Shown here: positions 22,430-33,396 of the stretch, in pieces | Layout: each line of letters begins with the position of its first letter | How positions within the stretch are numbered: position 1 is the stretch's first letter | Notes under the pieces: model-generated | Seen by the model: only the letters and a program-made list of their open reading frames with translations | What the model was told of the DNA's origin: nothing | Databases searched by the model: none | Made by a program: the position numbers and the translations under genes | Origin: Cladopsammia gracilis | Taxonomy: Eukaryota > Cnidaria > Anthozoa > Scleractinia > Dendrophylliidae | Assembly: GCA_022457155.1 (NCBI GenBank) | Contig: JAJGOT010000353.1 | Coordinates: 58,501 to 122,500 of the forward strand | Length of the DNA: 64,000 nucleotides | Direction of reading: 5' to 3'

Positions 22430-22722
22430 TCCAAGAAGGAAAGGTTATATCAAATTAAAAGGGTGGAGGAAAAAGCATTATTCTGGGCATAATTTAAATT
22501 TCTCATTATTTGGGAGCTTTATACTCGCACGGACCGTGTTAACAGGCTTGTACGTGATTCCACCTTTTTTCCAACGCTCCACTTTCATAGCTTACACATA
22601 AAAAAATTATTGAAAGAGAGGGAATATTGATTTCCTTCCCAAAATATCTGTCCCTGGTTCTCCAAGGATGCACAACAGCTATACCTGAGGACATGTGGAA
22701 ATTAAACGTAAACAGTGTACCA
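22430..22722. repeat. Direct repeat of the block at 21811-22115
   Basis: It starts CTTCCAAGAAGGAAAGG and continues with near identity for about 290 bp, with small deletions relative to the first copy. Together with the shared CTTCGCTAATTTCTAATTTT leader at about 21290 and 22383, it suggests the composite element at 21325-22372 arose with a local duplication. Confidence 0.7.
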
Positions 22723-22845
22723 GAGATCAACTTAGAACTTTAATATAATCCTTTGCTTTAAATTCACGCCATGTTTGTCGGATATCCTCGAGACCCCGCG
22801 CGAAAGTTACCTTTAGCGCGGATATTCGAGGCTGTGGGGGTGGAG

Positions 22846-22951
22846 TAGCCTGCGAACAGGCTCACTTGTTTGGGGTATCGCGCGAGTAATTCGCGGCTTC
22901 CGCATGGCACTCGCGCGTGAAACCCAAATAGTAGAGCCTGCTCGCAGGCTA
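22846..22951. mobile_element. 106-bp MITE with 9-bp target duplication
   Basis: Inverted ends TAGCCTGCGAACAGGCTC and TAGCCTGCGAGCAGGCTC (right end read in reverse complement) differ at one base. They are flanked by a perfect 9-bp duplication GGGGTGGAG (22837-22845 and 22952-22960). That duplication length suggests Mutator-like mobilisation. Confidence 0.85.
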
Positions 22952-23274
22952 GGGGTGGAGACGAAAATATCTTCCTCGATTATCTCCGGAAAAGGGTCGA
23001 AAATCTCGTTTTCCGATCGATGTTTAAATCCTGTGGGAGACGGGTAAGTAAATTAATTTATACCTCTCGTTTGTTCATTTGGACTCTTCGTTTTCAACTT
23101 TTATAGGCGAGTAAAAAGGAGCAAGAAGCTTCACAACACGATTGCAATCGCAAAATATATATATTTTGTTAGTGAATCACATAAAAACAACATTCTATTC
23201 GGCCCCATGTAATAAAATGTGCCGACTAAGTACTACAAAGACATCGGCTGTCTAAACTTCATCAAACTGAACCG

Positions 23275-23815
23275 CTTACCGTTTCTCGATTAAACGTCGG
23301 GCTCCGAATAAACGCCGGGTTCAAATAAACGCCAGGTCGACAAGGTCGCGTTTTAAATAAATGGCCCCGGCGTTTATTTGAGGTCTGATGTTTATTTGGA
23401 TTCGCTATTGTGTGACTGATTGTTACGCGGACTTTGTTTAATTTACCGAGGTAAAGATCCTCATCTTTATCATCCCGGGGGTCCCTTCATCGTTTCTTTA
23501 TTCGAGTCAGGATGGTTTATATGAAAAGACAGATAGAAGACTCAAAGTAAGGGAACATCACTTGAATTTCTGGTTAAATTTTCTTACAGTTCATTGACTA
23601 TTTGGCACTTCTCGTTCTTGTTTCCTTCAAGATTATAAGAACATTTTGATAAATTCAGCTTTTGAATCAAGAAATTCCAGGAATTTAGTAATGAAAGACG
23701 TAAACTGTGATCATGACATTGATGAAAAATCACCCCCGCATGAACGCCAGGCCGGGTCACGAGACCGAGTTTTAAATAAACACCCCCGATGTTTAATCAA
23801 GAAAATACGGTAACT
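23275..23815. mobile_element. Inverted-repeat element with AATAAACGCC motifs
   Basis: The left end, around TTACCGTTTCTCGATTAAACG, is an imperfect inverse of the right end GTTTAATCAAGAAAATACGG. Several AATAAACGCC or TTTAAATAAA words lie just inside both ends. There is no ORF. Boundaries are approximate. Confidence 0.5.
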
Positions 23816-24647
23816 TGGTAATGAAACTAATTACTTTCCATATTGCAAAGAATAAAAAATTGACACTGAAGTACATTCCTAATAATAGCAACTATGCTAA
23901 AAAAATGTATAAGGTCCCGTCAGTACATTTGTACAAATATAGACGGACTTTGTGAAGGTTAGTTTAACTTTGTCAAAGTATTTCATCGAAAATCGCCTTT
24001 TCGTCCTCAATAACAAAGCTTGATTCTATACACGTACTATTACTTTACGTGGAAATAAATCTGAAATATCATTATCCTATTCTGTTCATTTTGATTTTTC
24101 TACACATTCTTTGAAACTTATTATTAGGGCAAAGTACCCAGGGTTTGTGTTTTTTCGCATTCCGTAGCACTCAGTGACATCGCATGAGAGGAAACCCGCG
24201 TGATTGCGGAAATACATGATATATAAACAGAGATTAAACAATATAGAATGCTACTTAAAATATAATTACTGTTGAATATTGCGTCTTGATTAATACAAAA
24301 TATGCATGTATCCCATAACGCTATTCGCTACTACTGTTGTCGCAATCATCCTGTCGCATTAACGCAGAAACAAACTTAGTGTGGCTCTTCGTGTTGCGTT
24401 ACAATAACCAATGTCTTTTTAACATTACTTTGCTTCAATAGATTATTTAACTTGCATAAAATAAAGCGATCATTGAAATACTTTCGTGCAAATCTGCTAA
24501 CAATATTAATAACTAATAATGACTCTTTCTACAGCTTTAACACTCCTACCAATGATGTCGAAAAGTACATCAAATTGCATGTTGTTCATAAAAGAGCTAA
24601 CGACAATATTTAACTTTCCATCAGACTTGATTTGCCAGATGATATTC

Positions 24648-24651
<4 letters not shown>
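23816..24651. other. Intergenic stretch, nothing recognised
   Basis: AT-rich sequence downstream of the TPR-CHAT gene (which is on the minus strand). No conserved ORF, RNA gene or inverted-repeat end could be supported. Confidence 0.5.

Positions 24652-24733
<82 letters not shown>
24652..24733. repeat. (AT)n microsatellite
   Basis: About 80 bases of nearly pure AT dinucleotide repeat with one GT interruption. The tyrosine-isoleucine ORFs that cross it on the minus strand are products of the repeat. Confidence 0.95.
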
Positions 24734-25753
24734 GTGCATGGTATAAACAAGCTATTTACATAATGAAATGTTCTGGAGCGTTTCCAACTGACTGTCAAGA
24801 CAAGACAACTGTTTTCGTGGTATTAATACACTCTTTACATCACGAAGTAATGCTTGCAAAGGGAACAAAGTTAGAGATACCATGTCATGAACAGAAATCA
24901 ACTGAAGGCTCAGCAGCAGATGAAAGGACGTGAACATGCATGAACGGGTGGACCAAACAAGTCTATGCGTTCTCACTTTCAGTTTCAGGTGACTTTCAAC
25001 TGATTAATTGTTCAATTTCCCAGGTCCTTGGCTTCAGAAAGAGAGCCGACTTGCTGATATCCTGGTCTGGTCTTGTCAACACAACCTGGAACAGTACAAT
25101 ATACTCAATATATAAGTGGCAGGTATAATTTCTATTTTGGAATCAATCATTTATTAAAAGGTAAGTAAAATATAGCCCTTACTTAGAAACACTGGGTAAT
25201 GCACAAACAAACCTTCCAGTCCAAACATTGTAATGATGGCAAAAATAACAAACAAAATAACAAAAAATAAAAAGAATTCGGGGTTCAATGATAAAATTTT
25301 CTAATCAACACGTTCCGACTTAAACATCCCTATATAAATACTGCCAATAACTAAAGAAACAAATAATAATATCAATCGGGTTTTTTCGCCAACAAGTCAG
25401 AAATCTTCGGGCGGCCTTAAAACGTCTTCTGAAATGTTCATAAAATTGTGGAAATCTCGCGTTCAACTGGATATATATTGTGAGAAGACATCGAGTTGTA
25501 ATTTATTTACCGTAGACGCATTTGTGGAATACGAACACAATCTTACACTATAGCTAGTCCAACCTTGCTTGCTCATTGTGGGATGTGTGCAACTGAGTTG
25601 ACAACAGGACTAAAAAGCAACCTTCAGTAATAGTAATAAATGCTAAATTGATGTTATGATGGATACTACAATCATAATCTTGCCTTTTTCCAAGGAAAAA
25701 TATAGGTCATAAAAACTATCGCCATACTATAAAAACACAATTTAAGCTTACCT
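24734..25753. other. 3' flank of TPR-CHAT, nothing recognised
   Basis: No supported gene. Immediately after the TPR-CHAT stop codon on the minus strand is AAAG followed by GTAAGC, a strong splice-donor match (about 25744-25751), so a 3'UTR intron could extend into this stretch. Confidence 0.4.
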
Positions 25754-28700
25754 TTATTTTCGAAAATCAAATGTCACGTTATCTCCAATCAGCAAAAAAG
25801 GAGCCCATTGGCTGCTGTCAGAGAAGCCGTTACTTCTCATCCACTTCATAGCTTGATGAAGAGATTCATTGGCACTTTCCCCACGAACAAGATGCTCGTA
25901 GAAATGACTCATAAATTCCTGTGTTGCTTCGTCTTGTATGGCCCACAGTGCCACCAACACTGAGCGTGCACCTGAGCCTAAAAATGCTCGAGCGATTCCT
26001 ACAACTCCCTCAGACCTTATCTGTCCACATGCACTATGGCAGCAGCTGAGGACTACTAGTTTGGCTGTAAGTCGTACTTGTGAAATTTCAGCCATTGTCA
26101 ATAGGTAGTCCTTTTCGCATGGAATCCTACTAGTGGATAGTCGAGGAGCAAGAGCAATTTCTCCTCTTTCGGAATCACCATGAGCAGCGAAATGGATGAG
26201 ACTCACTGAGTGTATGCCTTGCAGAACCGCCTGCTTAGTTGCATTCTCTCCCAACAAAGGTTGAGCTCCCAGCAGTCGTCCAATCATCTCTGCTTCCTTT
26301 CTTGCACAAGGCAATGGGGATAATTTCTCACGCTTTCCCTTGTAATACACCTGGCAAATAGCCGGCTCACCCACTATCAGTGCACCAGTTTGACTGTGAT
26401 AGTCCACTGGACTATCTTGAATTAGCTGAAGAGTCGTCAAGGAAGGAACAATACGGATCCTGAAACTATCTGATAAATACTTCTGACTTGGATCCTTCAA
26501 TGCTGCAAAAGGAATCTGGTACAAGCAACGATCAGGAACAATGATGATTTCTGGTTCATCAAGTAAGTCAGCCACAGGAGCAACAATCATGTCGTAGCAC
26601 TGAGCAAGGGTTGGCGGTTCAAGATACTGATATTCGTTTTCCTCCTCTTCTACAAGACGGAAAGCTGTGAGGCTGTGTTCTTGAGCCGATTCCTGTGTCA
26701 GCTGGTCGGGGCTTGATGGAAATAGCGATCGATCTTCGCATTGCTCTTGGAGTAAAACATAATGCTTCCTGAAAGTTTGGTTTCCGAAAACGTCATCCAC
26801 TGATGTCATTATGTCTACGTGACTAAACATTCACTTAGTTCCTTTTGTCGCAAAACAATGCCTTTGTTTGTCTTAAGAATCCAAAAATATACAGTTTGAT
26901 TGCAATAGGAAATGTAAACACAAGTACAGTTACCATTTTTCCTCATGATCTTCTTAATACCAACCCATGAATGCTGGCTGACTGATATTTGTTTTTCCAC
27001 TAAATATTGAACTGACATCAAGTCGGCCAGAGCTCTAGCCCGTCCTAGCTCTACAGCGCAAAGAGCTTCGTTAAGTTTCCCAGCAGCACAAAACAATGCA
27101 CTGAGACACCGATGGGGATACACATGCTTGTCTAAAAACGATATTTTGTACTTATCATTGTCTCTTAAATAACGGTGCATTTCCTCGCACTTTTCAATGC
27201 ATACAAAGAGATTTGATACAGCTTCAGATGGGTTTCCTTCTAAGAACAAAATATCCAAAGCAAGATTAAGGTGACTTTGAAACTGCAATTCAACGCTACC
27301 GATCTGGTTGCCAATTTGAAGAGCTTTTTCGTTGCATTCTTTAGCCTTGGTATATCCACCAACAGATCGAAACACCCTTCCTAGGTTTAGGTAAGATGAT
27401 GCTTCTCCGTCTCTGTCACCAATTTCTTTGTGGATCGCAAGTGCTTTCAATACATACTCTTCAGCCTTGGTATATTCACCGACATATTGAAACACATTTC
27501 CTAGGTTTCCGTAAGATGCTGCTTCTCCGTCTCTGTCACCAATTTCTTTCTTGATCGCAAGTGCTTTCAAGTAATACTCTTCGGCCTTGGCATATTCACC
27601 GACAGATTGAAACACATTTCCTAGGTTTCCGTAAGATGTTGCTTCTCCGTCTCTGTCACCAATTTCCTTCATGATCGCAAGTGCTTTCAAGTAATACTCT
27701 TCAGCCTTGGCATATTCACCGACAGATTTAAACACAGTTCCTAGGCTTCCGTAAGATGATGCTTCTCCATTTTTGTCACCAATTTTTTTCTTGATCGCAA
27801 GTGCTTTCAATAGATACTCTTCAGCCTTGGCATATTTACCGACAGATTTAAACACAGTTCCTAGGCTTCCGTAAGATGATGCTTCTCCATTTTTGTCACC
27901 AATTTTTTTCTTGATCGCAAGTGCTTTCAAGTGATACTCTTCAGCCTTGGCATATTCACCGACAGATTGAAACACAGCTCCTAGGCTTCCGTAAGATGAT
28001 GCTTCTCCATTTTTGTCACCAATTTCTTTCCTAATCGCAAGTGCTTTCAATAGATACTCTTCAGCCTTGGCATATTCACCGACAGATATAAACACAGTTC
28101 CTAGGTTTTGGTAAGTTGATGCTTCTCCTTTTTTGTGACCAATTTCTTTCGTGATCGCAAGTGCTTTCAATAGATACTCTTCAGCCTTGGCATATTCACC
28201 GACAGATTGAAACACAGTTCCTAGGTTTTGGTAAGATGATGCTTCTCCTTTTTTGTCTCCAATTTCTTTGTTCATGGCAAGTGCTTTCAATAGATACTCT
28301 GCAGCCTTAGCATATTGACCGACAGATTGAAACACAGTTCCTAGGTTTCCGTAATCTGTTGCTTCTCCTACTCTGTCACCAATTTCTTTCCTGATCGCAA
28401 GTGCTTTCAATATATACTCTTCAGCCTTGGCATATTCACCGAGAGACTGAAACACAGTTCCTAGGCTTCCGTAAGATGATGCTTCTCCCTTTTTGTGACC
28501 AATTTTTTTCTTGATCGCAAGTGCTTTCAATATATACTCTTCAGCCTTGGCATATTTACCGACAGAGTGAAACACAGTTCCTAGATTTCCGTAACATGAT
28601 GCTTCTCCGTCTCTGTCACCAATTTCTTTCATGATCGCAAGTGCTTTCAATAGATACTCTTCAGCCTTGGCATATTCACCGACAGATTCAAACACAGTTG

Positions 28701-30167
28701 CTAGGTTTCCGTAACATGATGCTTCTCCGTCTCTGTCACCAATTTCTTTCGTGATCGCAAGTGCTTTCAATAGATACTCTTCAGCCTTGGTATATTCACC
28801 GACAGATTGAAACACAGTTCCTAGCTTTCCGTAAGATGATGCTTCTTCTTTTTCGTCACCAATTTCTTTCCTGATCGCAAGTGCTTTCAATAGATACTCT
28901 TCAGCCTTGGCATATTCACCGAGAGAGCGAAACACAGTTCCTAGGTTTCCGTAAGATGATGCTTCTCCGTCTCTGTCACCAATTTCTTTGCTGATCACAA
29001 GTGCTTTCAAGTGATACTCTTCCGCCTTGGCATATTCACCGACAGATTGAAACACGACTCCTAGGTTTCCATAAGATGATGCTTCTCCGTTTTTGTGACC
29101 AATTTCTTTGTCCATGGCAAGTGCTTTTAGGAAATATTCCTCAGCCTTGGCATACTGACCGACAGAGTAGAACACAGTTCCTAGGTTTCCGTAACATGTT
29201 GCTTCCTCTTCTTTATCGCCACCTCGGGTGAATTAAGGAATGAGTCTCGTTCGATTTAAAGGGGGGTGGTTTATTTTAAAACATATTTGACTTATTGACT
29301 TTAGACTTTCTAAGAGGCTTTTAATTATTGAAAAAAAAAATTTTCGCTTACATGAATGGACTTGCTACGTCACGTGACTTGCCACGCCCAATTTTAAGCA
29401 AGTTTTTTCGATCCAAATTTACGAGATTTTGGAAAAATATTTTTGTATTTAATATGTTTTCTATCAATGACTATTAGCGCAGGGTTTATGGAACTAATCG
29501 GGGTTTTCCAAAGTTATTTGTTTTCTGTAAACTATGACGTTTTAATTTTAGAGAGGGACTGGGACTAGAGGGAAACAATGAATAATTATGCAGCAATAAC
29601 AGTTTTCGAAATTCCCCGTTTTATTTGACGTATCACTCTGTAAATTGAAGACTAAGGAAGGAAAAATGGGAGATTTTATTCGAATTTTCATGACGTAATC
29701 TGAAAATTCTAAATTTTGCATAATTTAGGGCGTGGCTGGTCATGTGACCCCAAGAGACACAGGGTATCATCCAAAAATGGTTTTGTTTCTTAGTGCATGA
29801 TTATAAGATCAAATATTAGAGGTCGCTGAATAAAGCTAGAAAAAATGATGAAAACCCAATATTACACGAGGAGCCATGCCTTAATTCACGCGAGACATTC
29901 GCGGAGTAAGACTAAAAGCTTTGTGCCGCATTTTATCGCGCTTGTGTTGTCATTGACAAAAACGTACCCATTAAATATTTGAAAACAAGTTGATATACAA
30001 CCTGATATCACGAATTCGTTTTCTTTCTCCAGGACTTTGCAGTTGAAGAGTCCTAAGCATTCTTCCCACAACTTGATGGCTTTAACAACACGCCTGGTGT
30101 TTCTAAGGAAATTGGCAACAACTATGCCAATAAGGATGGTTTGTACAACTTTCTCTACGTCGTCCAT
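25754..30167 (-). CDS. TPR-CHAT protease-like gene (frameshifted; interrupted by an inverted-repeat element)
   Basis: Exon 1 is 29897-30167 (ATG at 30167, 90 codons plus one base). Exon 2 is 25754-29222. Exon 2 encodes about sixteen 40-residue tetratricopeptide repeats, then a linker with QTVYFWILKTNKG, then a CHAT domain (caspase HetF-associated with TPRs). The second ORF (from 26830, 358 aa) contains HFAAHGD (His213 and His217 of that ORF) and LSCCHSACG (Cys264), the expected His-Cys protease dyad, followed by VVGIARAFLGSGARSVLVALW. The TPR frame stops at 26815-26817 and the CHAT frame overlaps it by 16 bases. The joined exons total 3740 nt, one base short of a whole frame, so a single-base deletion (or assembly error) near 26820-26840 is the simplest reading. 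It may be a recent pseudogene. Family knowledge: TPR-CHAT proteins are peptidases in bacteria, some acting in defence; the coral function is inferred, not shown. Confidence 0.85.
26900..29220 (-). repeat. 120-bp periodic TPR-coding array
   Basis: About sixteen units of exactly 120 bp, each encoding a 40-residue TPR with the frame G-x-Y-A-K-A-E-E-Y-x-L-K-A-L-A-I-x-K. Adjacent units are near-identical at DNA level (for example the units near 27781 and 27901), suggesting recent unequal exchange or gene conversion. The last unit, near 27300, is the most diverged. Residue differences cluster at a few positions: after the leading F, after AEEY, after ALAI, and in the GDxx turn. Confidence 0.9.
29223..29894. 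mobile_element. 672-bp MITE inside the TPR-CHAT coding region (possible transposon-made intron)
   Basis: Inverted ends CTCGGGTGAATTAAGG (29223-29238) and the complement of CCTTAATTCACGCGAG (29879-29894) match at 15 of 16 bases. AC is present on both flanks (29221-29222 and 29895-29896). The AT-rich interior has no ORF. Read in the gene's direction, the flanking duplication supplies GT at the 5' border and the element's own last two bases are AG. Removing 29223-29896 restores the frame as ...LLREC-GDKEEEATCYGNLG.... The element therefore ends exactly where a GT-AG intron would. Whether it is spliced is unknown. Confidence 0.75.
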
Positions 30168-30382
30168 GTCAGTCTTCTACAAAACATAGAAGAAATTATA
30201 ATACTTTAACTCTATTTTCTGGTACGTTGTCGTATTTAATAAACTAAATATTTGCGGCTTGGTGTTAAATCTGTTCTTTCTATATTTTCAATTTAAATTA
30301 ACGTGAGCAGATTCTCCATGGCAACGTAGAGAAAGGGAAATGTCAAAACGTGCTAAAAGTAGAAGTAAAAGTAGCCATTTAA

Positions 30383-30491
30383 CTATTATAGCGCGAAAGC
30401 GCGCATGATATCGCCTAATTTTAGCCGACGAGGCCGTAGGCCGAGTTGGCTAAAATTAGGCGATATCACGCAAGCTTGAGCGCTATAATAG
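30383..30491. repeat. Long palindrome with CGAG-GCC-GTA-GGC-CGAG tip
   Basis: Outer arms CTATTATAGCGC (30383-30394) and GCGCTATAATAG (30480-30491) and inner arms GATATCGCCTAATTTTAGCC and its complement enclose 30429-30445. At the tip CGAG faces CGAG, then GCC pairs with GGC, closed by the triloop GTA. Between outer and inner arms, CGAA faces TGAG. It lies at the left border of the insertion in copy C. Confidence 0.85.
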
Positions 30492-30800
30492 CTTTATAAT
30501 TCAACACTGATAACAAAGCACAGTTTGAAGAACTTTTATTCTTTTTAAAAAAAGCGAAAGCTTACATATGTTTTACCGCGCGAAACTTGCAACATAACAC
30601 TGTTCATGAATGAAATTGGCGCCTTTGTCAATTTTTGAATGAAATCTATCGAGCATGCTCGACGGCTTGCTGCAAAACATTGTCAAGAGAAAAGTTCATT
30701 GAAAAAATGTGCTGAAAAACGTTAACTGTGATAATGACTGTTGATATTGAACGTGCAACCAAAAAAGGATCCATGCGGCTGTTCCTGAAATTGCTGAAGC
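30492..30800. other. Non-coding part of the copy-C insertion
   Basis: Sequence between the long palindrome and the LINE 3' end. It probably belongs to the Crypton element or its carrier. No ORF or RNA gene recognised. Confidence 0.4.
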
Positions 30801-32045
30801 TGGTAATAATAATAATAACAATAATAACTTTATTTCTATAGCGCTCTTATCCAATGCTCAAAGCGCTTTACAGTCTGTAAACAACATTATTGAAAAAATA
30901 TTTACAAATTTACAACCATATCCTGTTATATTTACAATGAATAAAAAGGAAAAAATTAAAACTAAAGCAACTATTAAATCATCACTATTAAATCAAAAAT
31001 TAGCTCTAAAACTAATGGAATATATACAAATCTATAAAAACAATGATCCGTTATTACTGAATTTAGTAAACAAGTACGTCTTAAGTGATCTTTTAAAACT
31101 CGAGATGGTGTTGGACTTCCGAATTTCATAGGGTATTAAGTTCCATTCTCTTGGTGCATGAACAGCGAATGCTCTATCTCCGTAGGTCTTGGTATACGAT
31201 CTAGGTTGCATTAAAAGTTCATTACTAACAGACCTCAATGATCTAGTATGAGAACGATAATATAGTTTCTGAGCTAAATAGCTAGGCGATGTCCCATTCA
31301 GAGATTTATACACGAGGAGCAGAATCTTAAAAATAATACGATATTGAATCGGTAGCCAGTGAAGCTCACACAAAACAGGTGTGATATGCTGAAACTTACT
31401 CACTTGCAACACAACTCTAGCCGCCGTATTTTGTACATACTGCAATCTTTGTAACTGAAACTTAGATAGGCCGTATAGTAATGCATTACAGTAATCTAGT
31501 TTCGATGTGACAAACGCATGAACAGCAACTTCTGCTGATTCTTTAGTAAAATACTTCCTAATTCTAGATAGGTTCCTCAGATGATAAAATGATGATCTAC
31601 ATGTGCTCATGTGCTCATCAAAGATAACACCAAGACTCCTAGCCGACTGAGAGGCAACCACGCTCTCATCACCAACACATAAGGACTGAAAGGATAGAGA
31701 GGGACGATACTTTGAGTGGATCAGCATAACCTCCGTCTTATCATGGTTTAGCTTCAATTCGTTGAGATCCATCCAGCGACATATTGCAGAAATGCAGTTC
31801 TCGACCCTCGATTTAGCAGCGTCCACATCCACCGATTTGAATGCAAAGTATCGTCGGCGTATAAATGATAATCTAAGCCATAAGATCTTACCACTTTAGC
31901 AAGTGGCGCAGTATACAGAAGATAGAGTACAGGTCCCAGAACTGAAACTTGGGGAACACCCACGGGAAGATCCCGTACCGTAGAATTCGCCTCATTGATG
32001 TTTACAAACTGACTTCTTTGAGAAAGATAAGGTCTGGTAGGTCTG
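30801..32045 (-). mobile_element. 5'-truncated LINE (L2/CR1-type reverse transcriptase fragment)
   Basis: The minus strand encodes the C-terminal part of a reverse transcriptase: SQFVNINEANSTVRDLPVG, then GVPQVSVLGP and YADDT (frame ending near 31754). After a frameshift near 31830 follows the thumb and C-terminal region with LNELKLNHDKTEVMLI, SLGVIFDEHM and CELHWLPIQYRIIFKILLLVYKSL (ORF 31032-31832). The 3' end has a TATAGCGC...GCGCTTTACA tail motif in reverse and a TTATTATTATTACC-type microsatellite, as in L2/CR1 elements. The frameshift and the missing 5' half mean it is inactive. Its 5' truncation point replaces the end of the Crypton ORF. Confidence 0.85.
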
Positions 32046-33396
32046 GCAGGTCTGGTAGTTGTTTACATCTCGCAGCGGTACTTGCGCTTCGCTTTCATCG
32101 CTTGCTTTTGGCCGAGATGATCTGACTGCTGTGCTTTCTGTATGACCTGAAACAGACGTTGACAGGATACTTGACATCTCCTCAAACTGCTGCATGGATG
32201 GCCTGTTGTTGTATGAATCGATGCTTGCATCACTTTTGTGACCAGTCACGGCTCTTATCCTTCGTGCTTCAACATTTTCTTCGCCAAGCACGGTAACGGT
32301 CGTGGCTCTGATGCAGTGGTTAGTCAAGTGCGGGGAAATGCTAGGTTTGGATGTCATCTTTTTCATCATTTCTGCCAGGGTCCTTTCACCTAGCGGAGAA
32401 TTGCAGAACCATATCTTGTCAACTTCAGGATCGAATTTCGCTGCAGCGACGGCTCGAGGTTTTTGAAAGAAGAAGTCAGCTTCAGGATTTAAATGGAGAA
32501 TATAGTTTTTTACGGTCTCAACAGGACATCTCGGTGAACCAGGGCACTCAAACATTTTTGCATTGGACTCATCTTCCTCGTCTTTGAGGCCACCTTGATG
32601 GTTTTTTGTGCTTGGCAGGGCACCAGCTACGCTGCGGTCAATTTCATAGTACTGTCGACCGCTTGGAGTTGTTCTCAAAACAAGCATTTTCTTCGTCATG
32701 TTTCTCTGGTTTTCTCGGCCTCGTTTGCCGAAATAGAGAGTAATGTAGAACCAAACAGTGTTCTGGAGCTGGACCAAACTGACCGGACTGGAAAAGCTTG
32801 TCAACGATTTCTCGGGTGAGTGTTTCTTTATGTACTACTCCAGCGATTTCGCCATTTTTTCTCAGTGTTTTGATAAACGCGTCTAGAGCTTTGTTAGCCT
32901 GCAAAAATTCTGGATCCGTGATGATACTGAACGGTTTTGTTAGCTCTGGACGTTGTAAATGTCGGTCGAGACCTGCTCTTATGCATCTTGGAGTGGTGGA
33001 TTTGTAATAGCTGCCATCTTTTTGTCTAGCACCAAGATAAAACCTCTCGAGGCATTTCGCGAGTTCGCCTTTTTCCATTTCTTCAAACTGAGTAGAAAAT
33101 TCTGTTTGTTGCGAGAGCCATTCTATAAAAAAAATAATTGCTCAGTGTATATACTAGTCCACGAATCATTACTACAGTGGCTTAAAAATAAAAACTTAAT
33201 TCAAGTTTCAAAATGTTACGCGTTAGATTAAGCTTCATTTACTTTCATGCTTAAAACGTTAAAAAGCTGTTCACTTACCATTAAAAATGTTAACAGCATA
33301 TTTTGTGGCCTTCTTTGTGTTACCAGGCACAGCGTTGTTTATTATTTCGCACACTTCCGAGCTTGTGACGTTAACAAAACGAGGCCGGTCCGTCAT
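32045..33396 (-). pseudogene. Crypton-type tyrosine recombinase (KIAA1958/DUF3504-like), frameshifted
   Basis: Exon 1 is 33279-33396, starting MTDRPRFVNVTSSEVCEIIN, with a clean donor GTAAGTG and phase 1. Exon 2 begins at 33122 after TTTATAG and continues WLSQQTEFSTQFEEMEKGEL. The core-binding region ends near QSGQFGP, where the frame shifts (about 32765). The catalytic region follows with the box-I-like GKRGREN, then HCIRATTV (H-x-x-R) and GHKSDASIDSYN, whose Tyr fits the nucleophile. Such recombinases move Crypton DNA elements; several animals have domesticated them. A frameshift and a LINE inserted at the 3' end argue this copy is dead, although the surviving intron shows it was once a proper spliced gene. 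Confidence 0.8.

Noticed and set aside
24506..24798. ORFs encoding repeated tyrosine-isoleucine
   Set aside because: They translate the (AT)n microsatellite.
26820..26840. A tiny intron explaining the TPR-CHAT frame change
   Set aside because: The only GT-AG candidate nearby is 9 bases, which would not correct the frame and is far below any spliceable length.
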